The notes: generated by a model not told the origin, from the letters alone. 22,228 nucleotides of DNA from Chrysochromulina tobinii (GCA_001275005.1 JWZX01003248.1:1-22228); one strand, 5' to 3'. Positions 7,981-16,825 are shown, counted from the stretch's first letter. Numbers and translations are program-made.

Positions 7981-8863
7981 TTAGACGCCGACAGTGGCGG
8001 GCGACACGAGTTGCGCGACCATACGCCACGTGCCTACGCGAGTGATGCGCTGGTCGAGCGGTTCCGCTGTTTCGTTCCATGGGTAATCGCCAAAAAGGAA
8101 GACGGGTAATCCGGCCGCAGCGCACTGCTTCGCGTAGTCTAGCGAGTCATCGATGAGTGCGAGTGCCCCTATTTTCTTGCACATGTCTGGCGTTGAAACT
8201 TTCGCGCCAGTCTTGCCGAAGTGGTTGCCAAAGTGTAGTGCGGCGAACGTGTCGGGGAAATGCTGGCGCACAAATATACGCGTCTGCTCCTCGATGTCTG
8301 CCTGGCGTGAGGTGACGACGTGGAGCTCGAAATTGGCTTTGAGATGGTCGAGAGCAATCTTGGCGCCTCGGATCGGCTCGATTTGGTCAAAATCTGCGGC
8401 GCACACACTCCACGTGAGTATAGCTTCAACTCCAACGTGGGGCACGATGGAGCGTGATACATTTGCTAGCGTGGAACTCGTAGACCCGGCTGATGGCGTG
8501 CTCGCGAGATTGAAGCTTGCACTTTGGAACTTGCCAGAACATGTAGCTGGTGAAATCCTCCAGAACAAGTTTTGTACCATGCCGTGCGTTCATGAACTTG
8601 ATGAATGCAGGAACGTACTCACAGCAGCACTCGTCGAGGTCAACCGCGAGAACTGGTTTCCCTGTGCTACCAGGCACTGGGTCTGTTGTACCTTCGGGCA
8701 CATGATAGAAGCGAATCCCAATAGAGATACAGAGCAACAGGGTGGCTGAACCAAGCGTGTACACGTCCATGGCACCCACATGGCCAACGCATTCCTCGTA
8801 CACCTCTTTTGCTAGCAACGCAGCTGCCACCCCTGCAAGGGCGTTGGCAATGGCACCAAACAT
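7981..8863 (-). CDS. Membrane-anchored HAD-superfamily phosphatase (5'-nucleotidase-like)
   Basis: Two exons, 8863-8461 and 8393-7981, encode 271 residues. Residues of about 35-50 form one hydrophobic helix (YTLGSATLLLCISIGI), a likely signal anchor. All four HAD motifs are present: motif I AVDLDE with nucleophile Asp75 and Asp77, motif II VVTSR, a motif III lysine in the KTGAKVSTPDMCKK segment, and motif IV ALIDDSLDYA. The order and the FDQIEPIRGA segment resemble the NT5C / YorS-like 5'(3')-nucleotidase branch, so hydrolysis of a phosphate ester is likely; the substrate is unknown. The splice rebuilds HASKYFDQIEP across the junction. It is divergent from the DUS1 gene with a 223-bp shared upstream region. 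Confidence 0.8.
8394..8460 (-). other. Spliceosomal intron of the HAD gene (67 nt)
   Basis: Donor GTATCA and acceptor GCCGCAG, with a branch-point-like TACTCAC about 27 bases before the acceptor. Removal creates a Tyr codon across the junction and a continuous HAD fold. Confidence 0.85.
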
Positions 8864-8981
8864 GCCTTTTCTGGGCTATTTAAGGAAACCTGGCGGTCGT
8901 AGGTTTCTGAGCGTAATGAGAGGTGCTCCGCCCTCACTGAGTCGCGTTGAGGAAAACTCGAAACCGCAATGAAAGTTGTCG

Positions 8982-8989
8982 TACCGGTA
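8982..8989. promoter_or_regulatory. TACCGGTA palindrome, copy 4
   Basis: It sits near the middle of the 223-bp divergent promoter, 118 bases from the HAD ATG and 97 bases from the DUS1 ATG. Being palindromic, it could serve both directions. Confidence 0.5.
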
Positions 8990-9086
8990 GAAGTCATGTG
9001 TGTAACCGCGTGCCTGCTGCAAGCGCCCCTCTGCGCCCTGCGCGCCTGGTCTGCACCTGGTGTTTTAGACCGCAGAGAAAGAGTGC

Positions 9087-10903
9087 GTGATGAATAAGTC
9101 GCAGCCGAAACGCAAAGGCGTCGCTCGGGACCCGGACGAGTCCGAAAGGACCGAAAAGCGCAGCAAATCAGAGCGCAGCACATTAGTGATTCCTCCGCAT
9201 CGCTACATCCTCGCACCGATGGTCGGAGCATCAGAACTCGCCTTCCGACAACTTGTGCGCCGATATTCGCCACCTGGCTTGCTCGCCTACACGCCAATGA
9301 TGAATGCAGACCGCTTTGCCACGGAGCCTGCTTATCGCACCGAAATCTTCAGTACCGTGCCAGAGGATAGGCCACTCGTGGCACATTTTGCAGCCAACGA
9401 TCCGCAGCAGTTTCTCGCTGCAGCTAAGATAGTGGAGCCAATCGTGGATGCGATCGACCTCAATTTGGGCTGCCCACAGCGCATCGCGCACTCAGGTCAT
9501 TATGGCTCCTTCCTGCTCGATGACGTCGATCGGCCGCTCGTGCTAGACATGATCCGCACGCTTGCACAGACGCTTACCATCCCCGTCTTTGCCAAGATCC
9601 GTTTGCTGTCGACGACGGAGAAGACCATCGAGCTCGTCACACAGCTTCGCGATGCTGGTGCGTCGCTCGTTGCCATCCACGCGCGTCACCGCGTCAATCT
9701 TGTCGGCCGCACGGGCCAGGGAGCGCGTGACGGCCCCGCGCTGCTCGATGAGGTAGCTAAGGTGCGCGCAGCCGTGCCAGGCGTGCGTCTCATCTCGAAC
9801 GGCAACGTGCGGACGTGGGAGGACGTAGTGGCCAATATGGAATTAACCGGCGCCGATGGCATCATGAGCGCCGAGGGGATCCTAGACGATCCAGCCATCT
9901 TCTTCCCGGGGCGGAGCAGCAACCTAACGACCACTGGCGGCGCTATCGCTGCTGTCGCTGCCGGCTCGGCCAGCGGTAATGTCGCGGCCGCGAGCTTGTC
10001 CGAGGGCGGCTTGTCCGAAGAGGAGAGGCGTGTGCGCAAGCTGACCAAGAAGCTGCGAGAGGTCGAGCGGCTCGAGGCGGCGGCGCTCTTGAGGGAAGGC
10101 GGCTCGGCGAGCCTTACCAAGGAAGAGGCGCTAAAGGTCGCTCAAAAGGCCGAGACGGTGGCGGAGCTTGCCAAGGCCGAGAAGGCGCTCAAGAAGCTGC
10201 GCAAAAAGCGTAAGCTCTCAGATGGCACGGAGTCGGCAGGGTCAACGGCGGCGGCCCCGAGCGTTGCATCCGCGCCGCCCGTGGCCGAGCCAGCTGAGCC
10301 GCCTCGCACCTTGAGCCTTGCGCCGCAGCCGCTTGCCCAGAAGCCATCACCCCTTCAGCTCGCCCGAGAGTACATTGAGCTGACGAAGACGCACCCAGTG
10401 CCGCTCAAGACGCTCGTCTTCCACGTGCGCCGGATGGCCAAAGAGCCCCTGACGCACTTCCAGCTCTTCTCAGACGTGCTTGAGGCGAAAGACGCGGCGA
10501 CCGTGCACGCAGCCGTACAGCAGGCCCTCGATTACGAGGTAAATGGCTTTACGCCCGACCCCGATAAGGCCAAGAAGGAGAGGCGGCGTGGGAGCTCAAG
10601 AAGTGGCGCGAGGCTACGCGCAAGCGCTTCGAGGAGCGCATGGTGCGCAAGGCGCTGCGGTCCGGGCTGCCGCACGGCCACTTCCTCTCTCAGGGTGCCA
10701 AAGTGCCCACGTGGCAGGACCTTGCCGAGCTCAAGGCGATGGATCCAGCAGCGGCATGGTCCCAATGGACGAGCTTGCACGGGCAGCACTGCTGGGCGAT
10801 GCACATGGATCCCGGTGGCTGTACGCGCGAGCGTACGTGCGCCTTCTTGCATGTAGACTTGCCTAAGGTGCCTATGGACACTTCGGCGGATCATTGGGGC
10901 TGA
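9087..10903 (+). CDS. DUS1: tRNA-dihydrouridine synthase, DUS1 type, with C-terminal CCCH-like motif; frame break
   Basis: An FMN-dependent enzyme that reduces uridine in the tRNA D-loop. The basic N-terminus (residues 1-35) is NLS-like. The DUS barrel runs from about 38 to 275: ILAPMVGASELAFRQLVRRY, then HFAANDP, then DLNLGCPQ with the catalytic Cys at 129, GHYGSFL, ISNGN and MSAEG. This order matches DUS1 and not DUS2/3. A charged Lys/Glu coiled stretch follows (about 305-380, KKLRKKRKLS), then a conserved-looking C-terminal part. The upstream frame runs on to 10856 but loses protein character after about 10580. The true continuation (AAWELKKWREATRKRFEERM to DHWG, stop at 10903) is in another frame. 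Either a base is missing near 10581, or a 44-nt intron (10539-10582) is removed. The tail holds C-x9-C-x5-C-x3-H, a zinc-finger pattern. Confidence 0.82.
10539..10582 (+). other. Candidate 44-nt intron, or site of a one-base deletion, in DUS1
   Basis: The donor GTAAAT follows a GAG codon exactly on a codon boundary, and an AG at 10581-10582 is the only nearby acceptor that enters the downstream frame. Against an intron, the removed segment (VNGFTPDPDKAKKE) also reads as protein and leads smoothly into AAWELKKW if one base is added near 10581. I consider the indel slightly more likely. Confidence 0.4.
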
Positions 10904-11284
10904 CTACGGCCGACGTGCCGTATGGCTGCGCCCTTTATTTGCGATATGCGCATCCTCTTTAGGGATGTGAGCGTATAGGTCCCATGGCGCCATGGCGGGC
11001 CATGGGTAGAGCGCGAATTTTTCGCGTCGATTCTTGACTGCCCACTATAGCGGTATGGCCGATATGAGATCGTTCCGGTACCGGCGCGGACGACCGGCGC
11101 GTCGCAGGTGTCGGCCGTCGAATTTTCGGCCCGAAAATAATATTCGGCCGATCCCCGGTTAGTAACCCGCCTCGAGACCATAGCACGATTCAGCAGCGTT
11201 GAATACGGGCAGCGCGTCGAAGCTAAGCGTCAACGCTTCCACAGAACAAACCCACAGTTACGTGACTATCTTGGAGCTACGCCA
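10904..11284. other. Convergent intergenic region with palindromes
   Basis: Lies between the DUS1 stop and the stop of the second HAD-like gene. It holds CCATGGCGCCATGG, a 14-bp perfect palindrome (10982-10995), and a hairpin with 8-bp arms and a one-base centre, ATTTTCGG-C-CCGAAAAT (11122-11138). No gene is seen. The hairpin could mark the 3' ends of the convergent transcripts. Confidence 0.5.
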
Positions 11285-11860
11285 CTATGTTGAAACACCC
11301 CAAGCGGGCGTGATCTCGCGAATGTCGAAATGGCTGATGTCACGCAGCAGCCACTCCGGGGCAAGCAAGCCGAAGCGGGCGTTCACAGCGGGGCCAACGG
11401 CCGCGGTGAGCATCCCCGCCGCCTGCGCTCCTTCGATGCCTGCTGGTGTTTCGTCAAAGACGAGGCAGCGCGTCGCATCGATGCGCAGGCGCCGCGCTGC
11501 CTCCATGAAAAGATCGGCTGCTGGCTTGCCGTTGGAAATATCATTTATGGTCACGATTGCATCCACCGAGTCGGTCACAACGGCATAGTCTGCGAGTTTG
11601 GCTTCGAGATCGGCGCGCGATGAAGAGGTGACGATTGCTAGACCATAACCTATCTCACGAAGCTTCAAAAGCAGCGTCGCGACCTTTGCCCAGGACTGTA
11701 TGCCATCATCAAAGGAAAAGATGATACCCAGGACCGGGAAGGGCGAATTGAGCTTGGAGTTTTGGTAGTAGAGATAGTAGTAGCAGGCGGCGGCAAAAGC
11801 GGCGAAAAGCATCAGGAGGCCGAGCACGAGAGGCCCCAGCGACCCCATCGATTTCGTCAC
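11285..11860 (-). CDS. Membrane-anchored HAD-like protein lacking motif I and cap (possible pseudoenzyme)
   Basis: A 191-residue protein. Residues of about 8-31 form a strong membrane anchor (GPLVLGLLMLFAAFAAACYY). From about 61 it matches the C-terminal half of beta-phosphoglucomutase-like HAD hydrolases: LLLKLREIGYGLAIVTSSSR (motif II), IVTINDISNGKPAADLF with motif III Lys112, and CLVFDETPAGIEGAQAAGM (motif IV region). The N-terminal nucleophile motif D-x-D-G-T and the helical cap are absent; only FSFDDG at 48-53 recalls them. It is therefore a truncated, probably inactive relative, or its first exons are hidden upstream. It is divergent from the SR gene (154-bp gap), which argues against much upstream exon sequence. 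The start is the first ATG before the anchor. Confidence 0.7.
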   Translation of the reverse strand: MTKSMGSLGPLVLGLLMLFAAFAAACYYYLYYQNSKLNSPFPVLGIIFSFDDGIQSWAKVATLLLKLREIGYGLAIVTSSSRADLEAKLADYAVVTDSVDAIVTINDISNGKPAADLFMEAARRLRIDATRCLVFDETPAGIEGAQAAGMLTAAVGPAVNARFGLLAPEWLLRDISHFDIREITPAWGVST

Positions 11861-11982
11861 CCGGATTGAGACTGGGTAATGTGTGGTCCGTTCAAGTTCC
11901 GTTTGGTTGTCTTGTTGTTTATACTTGAGTGGGTCGGACAGCGAGGAGGTTTTTGGGATTCAAGCAAGTTCGTGCCTACCAG

Positions 11983-11990
11983 TACCGGTA
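11983..11990. promoter_or_regulatory. TACCGGTA palindrome, copy 5
   Basis: It lies 24 bases upstream of the SR-protein ATG and 122 bases upstream of the HAD-like ATG, inside their 154-bp divergent promoter. Confidence 0.5.
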
Positions 11991-12014
11991 AACGAAACGA
12001 ACAAGGTCTAAACG

Positions 12015-12743
12015 ATGTCCTCGGCCCGTGTCTACGTTGGAAACCTCGACCCGACGGTTCAGAAGGAAGAACTCACCGATACGTTTGCGACGTTTGGGCG
12101 CCTCGCGGACGTCTGGGTTGCACGCAACCCGCCCGGTTTCGCCTTCGTCACATTCGAGGACTCACGGGATGCGGAGAATGCTGTTCGTGGTCTAGTCGGC
12201 AGGATGTTGGGTCAGCAGGAGATACGTGCGGAAATCGCGCGCAGCAAGGGCGCCGGCAAGGGAGGTGGTGGCAAGGGCAAGGGTGGCTACGGGGGACGCG
12301 GCGGTGGCTATGGCGATGGAGGTGGCTACGGCAACGGCCCAGATCGCAATGGCGGCTACGGCGGCAATGGCAGCAGCGGCGGCTATGGTGGTTACGGTGG
12401 TGGTTATGGAGGCGGCGGCGGCGGCTACGTCGATCGTCGTGGCGGTAGCGGCTACGATGATCGTCGTGGTGGGGGCGGCTACGACGACCGCCCTGCAGCT
12501 TGGAGGCGTGATGACCGCAACGATGCGCCGAGGGGTGACGACCGCAACGATGCGCCACGGCGCGATGACCGCAACGATGCGCCTCGGCGCGATGACGAAC
12601 GTGATGAGCGGCGCGGACGCGAGCGCCAGCGCGATGAGGACGACGACGATCGCCCTGCGCGCCGCCGCTATCAGGAGGAGGAGGAGAGCGATCGCCGTCC
12701 GAAAGACCGGCGTCGGCGCAGTGACAAAGGCGACGACGAGTAG
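12015..12743 (+). CDS. SR-type RNA-binding splicing factor (RRM + Gly-rich + Arg/Asp-rich tail)
   Basis: A 242-residue protein with one RRM at residues 5-78: RNP2 RVYVGNL (5-11) and RNP1 GFAFVTFE (41-48), preceded by VWVARNPP, a signature of the SRSF3/SRSF7 group. Residues of about 80-150 are a Gly/Tyr-rich GYGG repeat region. Residues 166-192 are three copies of a nine-residue DDRNDAPRR unit, followed by an Arg/Glu/Asp/Ser-rich tail ending RRRRSDKGDDE. The tail has few true RS dipeptides, so charge is carried by Arg/Asp rather than phospho-Ser. Its role is likely nuclear pre-mRNA splicing or export; the spliced genes in this window need such factors. No zinc knuckle (as in SRSF7) is visible. 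Confidence 0.88.
   Translation: MSSARVYVGNLDPTVQKEELTDTFATFGRLADVWVARNPPGFAFVTFEDSRDAENAVRGLVGRMLGQQEIRAEIARSKGAGKGGGGKGKGGYGGRGGGYGDGGGYGNGPDRNGGYGGNGSSGGYGGYGGGYGGGGGGYVDRRGGSGYDDRRGGGGYDDRPAAWRRDDRNDAPRGDDRNDAPRRDDRNDAPRRDDERDERRGRERQRDEDDDDRPARRRYQEEEESDRRPKDRRRRSDKGDDE
12510..12590 (+). repeat. 27-bp in-frame tandem repeat in the SR gene
   Basis: Three units encode DDRNDAPRG, DDRNDAPRR and DDRNDAPRR, with a decayed fourth (DDERDERRG) after them. Synonymous differences between units show they are not a very recent slippage product. Confidence 0.85.
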
Positions 12744-13452
12744 AGACGGCTGCAGATTCGGCCGTGTCAAGGAAGAGCAAGGAGTTCACCGATTCGCGTC
12801 GCATGGGCGAACGAGCGGCCAAGGCTGTGTGAGACGCACTGCGTCGCTCTCCACGCTCACACCGCCCTGCGGCACAGAACGGAGGGCGGAGGCGGGACGA
12901 GGGTGTGGAGAGAGGTGTTCACGCGTGGCCACCCAAGCCACCCAACGAAGGCCACCCCACGCGAGGGCGGAGCGTGCCGCGGGCGGAGACCAGGACTCCC
13001 ATGGACCATTCGAATTTTCTCTCTCTACAACGAATCCTGGCGACGTTAAACCGGTTGGCCTATAATATAGATATAGCTAAACTCCGTTCGTCGCGCGTTC
13101 CAAAAAGAGTCCAAAGGGCCGCGTATAGCACGCGACGCCCGCGACGCGAACGGTCGGCGCGTAGTACGGCGCGGGTGGCCGGTGCGCCCTCGTGCGCCCG
13201 CGCGCGGGAGCGCAATGCCCGCACCCGGCACACCGCTATGCACCGCAGGTTGCGCCGACCGCGCAGGAGCGCGGGGGAGCGACGGTGCGCCCTCGGCTCG
13301 CATGTGCTGTCCGCGGATCGTGGCGAGGGGGCGGAGGGACAGAGACGAGCGCCCCTCCGCAGAGCGCCCCTCCGCAGCCAGCGGCATCATGCTCCGTCTC
13401 ACGTCAGCATATCGCACGTAACGCACGACCTCGCCAGCGCCTAAAGCGGGAC
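12744..13452. other. Long convergent intergenic region
   Basis: About 700 bases with no convincing gene on either strand. It contains a short AT-rich island (about 13040-13082) in otherwise GC-rich sequence and a 15-bp perfect tandem duplication (GAGCGCCCCTCCGCA at 13347-13361 and 13362-13376). Long open frames here reflect the GC bias that removes stop codons. Confidence 0.45.
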
Positions 13453-14433
13453 CTACCGTACGACTGCATCGCCCTGCGGCCGGCCGCCCAAGCCAGACAC
13501 CCGAACACCGGGCCCTGCAGCGACCCTCTCCTCTGCTGGCCCCTCGCGCTCAGCCGCCCGTTTATCCACTCGAGCCTGTACGCGACGGTGTTGCCTCTTG
13601 CGCAACTTCCACTTGTTCTTTGCCGGCTCGTACCACCACGAGGCACGCGCCGCGCTCTCGGGCACGCTCATGTCACACTGCGTGCGGCATTCGTCGTTGC
13701 CACGCACGTCAACGCCTCGCGCCTCAAGCCGCTGGACGAGCTCTGCCGCCAGGCCGTTGCTCTCAGAGCGGCGGAGGTGGTCGGCAAGCTGTGCGTGCAC
13801 GCACTTGATGTCGACCTTGCTGCGCGTTTGCCCGGCGATGCCCGATTCGAGCACCGTCGTTATGATGCGAGTCTGCTCCTCGCCAGTGGCCGCTGCCTCG
13901 TCGAGAAGCAGATGCAACCGCTCGCCGATAATCTCCCTGCGCGCCGCGGCGTGGCCAACGTGCGCTGCTTCTAGCTTGGCCGCTAGATCACCGCCGCCGC
14001 TGCATCCGCTCTTGTCGCCAGGCTGCTCGCGCAGTTCGTCGTTGATGGCACGGACTGCGCCCTCGCCCTCCCATTCATCAATGGCTCGCACGAGCATCGG
14101 ACAGCTCAGACGAAAAAGGCCAGACTCGAGCTTGCTTTTGCGAGGCAGTTCGGCGCCGTTGACCATCCACGGCGCTCGTGTGAGAGGATCGAACGCAAAT
14201 GCCTGCGGGAAGCCATGTTTGCAGCGCATGCCACATCCCAAAATGCTCGACGCCTTATGTCCCAACTGCCGCTTCTCCAACACCTCGAGGTCAGCTGCAG
14301 ATGGCTCTTCCAGGCGCAGCTGGCCGCCTCCAGTAAGGGCCGCCGTTGGGGATGCGCGCATGCGCACGCCGCGTGCGACAGTCAGAAGCGTCTGGGCGCG
14401 CGCCAGAGCTCCACAGAGCATTAAGCACGCCAT
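13453..14433 (-). CDS. DUF501-family protein, possibly organelle-targeted
   Basis: 326 residues from the ATG at 14433. The frame stays open upstream to 14766, but that part is not protein-like. Residues 1-30 (MACLMLCGALARAQTLLTVARGVRMRASP) look like a signal or transit peptide. The DUF501 core follows: a KRQLGHKASSI segment at about 54-64, then CGMRCKHGFPQAFAFDP (68-83) and GLFRLSCPMLVRAIDEWEGEG (105-125). The downstream part keeps the second DUF501 block, GIAGQTRSKVDIKCVHAQLADHL. DUF501 is best known from bacteria, especially actinobacteria, with no established function, so a bacterial or organellar origin is plausible. The basic tail (KNKWKLRKRQHRR and after) is not part of the family and the true 3' end may be earlier. 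Its start lies 304 bases downstream of the PP2A-A stop. Confidence 0.68.
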   Translation of the reverse strand: MACLMLCGALARAQTLLTVARGVRMRASPTAALTGGGQLRLEEPSAADLEVLEKRQLGHKASSILGCGMRCKHGFPQAFAFDPLTRAPWMVNGAELPRKSKLESGLFRLSCPMLVRAIDEWEGEGAVRAINDELREQPGDKSGCSGGGDLAAKLEAAHVGHAAARREIIGERLHLLLDEAAATGEEQTRIITTVLESGIAGQTRSKVDIKCVHAQLADHLRRSESNGLAAELVQRLEARGVDVRGNDECRTQCDMSVPESAARASWWYEPAKNKWKLRKRQHRRVQARVDKRAAEREGPAEERVAAGPGVRVSGLGGRPQGDAVVR

Positions 14434-14737
14434 GTGTTGTATGCGGGCGCAGCAATGCTGTTGACATGGCGAGATGGCGTATTCGTGCCTTGCCGTCCTG
14501 TGAACGGAAAACCAATGACTACGATTAGCCCGGTCATCATACAGGACGCAAGCGGCGCGCAGCCGCTCGCCCGTACACACGCAATGTTTTGTGCGCCCTT
14601 GGGGCCACATCGCGCCCCCGCTCTCGCGCCAGAGAGCGCTCTCCGGTGCTCTCGGACTGTGTGATGTGTGGCACGACCGCGGTGCTCGACCGCGGCAACC
14701 ATGCTCGCACATGCTGATACCACGCGTCCGCTCTCCC
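14434..14737. other. Gap between PP2A-A stop and DUF501 start
   Basis: The region upstream of the DUF501 gene. The DUF501 frame is open through it, but no protein-like segment or recognisable promoter motif is seen, and TACCGGTA is absent. Confidence 0.35.
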
Positions 14738-16825
14738 TCAGCAGCACTGCAGGCCTCGTCTGGCAAAGTCGCTCACATCGATGTCAGGGTCGTCCTGCAT
14801 GACGACGAGGCACGGGCGCACGCGCTCGTGCACCGTCGCGGCGTCGAGCTGTGGTACGAGCTCGCGTAGGGTCTTGGCAGCGTTGAAGCGCACGTTGGGC
14901 ACCGGGTCTGCGGCAAGCTTGAGCGCGAGAGGTAGCAGTGTGCCAGCGAGCAGCTCGGCGCCCACCACCGGCGCGAGTGAGGCGACCGCGTAAAGGCTCG
15001 TCATTCGGTACAGGTAGTTTGCATGAGTGTGCGTCGCGAGCACCTGGGGAAGCAACGAGGCCTGTGCCCAGTCGACGCCGAACAGGTCAATGAGCTTCCT
15101 CACGTTGGCGATGGCGGCCTCGCGGATGGTGAACACGCAGTCTTGGAGCCACGAGATACACATCGTGCCCAGCTTGGCGTCGAAAAACTCGACGCCGAGC
15201 TGCTCGGCGAGCAGTGGGATGCACTCGATGATCGCGAAGCGCACGCGCCACTGCCGGTCCTTAGCCAGCTCTGAGATGGCGGGCAGTAGCGAGTGCGAGA
15301 GCTGCTCGACGCCGAGGACGGTCGAGACAGCGTGCAGCGTCGAGATGAGGTTAAGGCGCACCTCGGGAAAGTCATCCTGCAGCAGCTGCAGGAAGAGCGG
15401 CAGCAGGTGCTCAATGGTCGCGTCGCGCCCGACGAGCGGCGCGATCCCCATGATGACACTCGCGAGCGCCGCGCGCACGTGTTGCGATGAGTCCTTGCTC
15501 AGCTCGCGCACGCAAGGCACGATGTGCAGTAGCACGAGCTCGGGTGGCAGCATGCGCGCAAAGCCCGCCCCCTTGAAGGAGGCGGCCACGCGCACCTCTG
15601 CCTCGACATCCTTGAGCAGCGCCACGAAGGTGTTGACCAGCTCAGCCGTGGTCACGTCCGGCCCCATTTGCTCCGCGAGCTCGCAGAAGCGCTCGGCCAC
15701 CACATAGCGCACGCGCCACGACTTGTCGGTCGAGACGGTACGTAGCACGGGCAGCACCGCTGCGTGATTCTCCGCGAGGCTGAGCAGCTTGCCCAGCTCA
15801 ATGCAGTTCTGCACGGCGAGCAGCCGCACAGAGTCCTGCTCATCGGTCGAGAGCTGCTGGAAGAGCGGCAGCAACGCGCTGTGCAGCTGATCGCGCTCCG
15901 CGCACGCGTGGACCGCGCGCGCGATCAGCCCGAGGTGCGCCGACGCCGCGCGCCGCACCATGGGCGTGTCATCGCGGCACAGGCCCGCAAAGGAGGCGCG
16001 CAGCTCCTCCTTGGTTGCCGGTGGCACCCGGCCATACGCGACGGCGACAAGCCCGCACGCAGAGATGCGCGAGGTGAACCAGTCGCCGCCGGCGAGCCGC
16101 CGGATCATCGGGACAAAGTGCTCGAGAAGATGCTCTCTGCTCAGCTGCTGCGCGACGTTATTGAGCGAGTCGACCGCCTTGTCGCGAACGACCGTCTCCT
16201 CGACTGTGGCGAGGGTCTCGAGCGGCGTAAGCAGCGAGCTCGCATGTGCCGAGCCGCCCACGTACTCGACAAAGTTGCCAAGCTCCTCGGCAAGCGCGAG
16301 CAGCACCTCGTCCTCATCGTCGATGGACTCTGCAACAGCGGGCGAGACGCGCAAGGAGCGTGAAGGAAGAGCATGCGAGGGAATACAGGGAAGAGAGAAG
16401 ACAGGGAAGAGAGAAGACAGGGAAGAGAGAAGGCAGGGAAGAGAGAAGACAGGGAAGAGAGAAGACATGCACGAGGAGCGAGCAGTCGATTATTGGTACA
16501 CGTCGCGGCGCGATGGCCCTCTCCGGCGGTCGAGAGGCGCACCGTTGAGGAAGGGGATGAGCTCGTCGCGCGTGCGCTCCACGCCCAGCGCAACCGCGAT
16601 GGTTGAGAGCCGGCGAATTGAGTTCAGGCGCAGCTGGATGTCGTCATTCTTCAGCTCATCGATGAGGATGGCGACGGGGTAGAGAGAGGTATCGCCATCT
16701 TGCGCCTGACGGTGTCGCAGCATATGGGAAGCGCGCGTGAGAAAACTGTCACCAGGCGATAGCTCCAACGGCTGTGGAGGGGCAGCGAGGCAGGTATCGG
16801 CGGCGCGGCAAAGTCGTCTTGCCAT
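14738..16825 (-). CDS. PPP2R1: PP2A regulatory (scaffold) subunit A, PR65
   Basis: Two exons, 16825-16543 and 16329-14738, encode 624 residues. PR65 is the HEAT-repeat scaffold that holds the PP2A catalytic and B subunits in the cytosol and nucleus. Exon 1 gives [48 protein letters not shown]. The splice continues [20 protein letters not shown], matching PR65 residue for residue. Exon 2 carries the remaining HEAT repeats: [109 protein letters not shown]. It is about 35 residues longer than typical because of a 44-residue N-terminal leader before DGDTSLYP; the internal Met at residue 35 is an alternative start. The C-terminus ([13 protein letters not shown]) ends slightly short of the usual tail. 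Confidence 0.93.
16330..16542 (-). other. Spliceosomal intron of PP2A-A (213 nt)
   Basis: Donor GTGCGC, acceptor CTGTTGCAG. Removal joins PFLN to [10 protein letters not shown] with a split Glu codon. Most of the interior is a pyrimidine-rich tandem repeat on the transcribed sense. Confidence 0.88.
16385..16464. repeat. 16-bp minisatellite, five units, inside the PP2A-A intron
   Basis: Five tandem copies of ACAGGGAAGAGAGAAG; the fourth starts GC instead of AC, otherwise they are identical. On the gene's sense strand this is CTTCTCTCTTCCCTGT, an 80-nt polypyrimidine tract ending about 55 bases from the 3' splice site. Confidence 0.95.

Noticed and set aside
12226-13065. 279-codon Met/Ala/Thr-rich frame over the SR gene
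   Set aside because: It is the +1 shadow of the Gly/Tyr and Arg/Asp repeats and has no independent start region or domain.
13192-13974. 260-codon plus-strand frame opposite DUF501
   Set aside because: Composition is Arg/Pro/Ala shadow; the minus strand carries the DUF501 blocks.
16345-16468. Leu/Ser/Phe/Pro-rich N-terminus ([10 protein letters not shown] repeats) on the PP2A-A frame, which looks like a signal or membrane segment
   Set aside because: It is the translated intron minisatellite. The true N-terminus is the upstream exon matching PR65.
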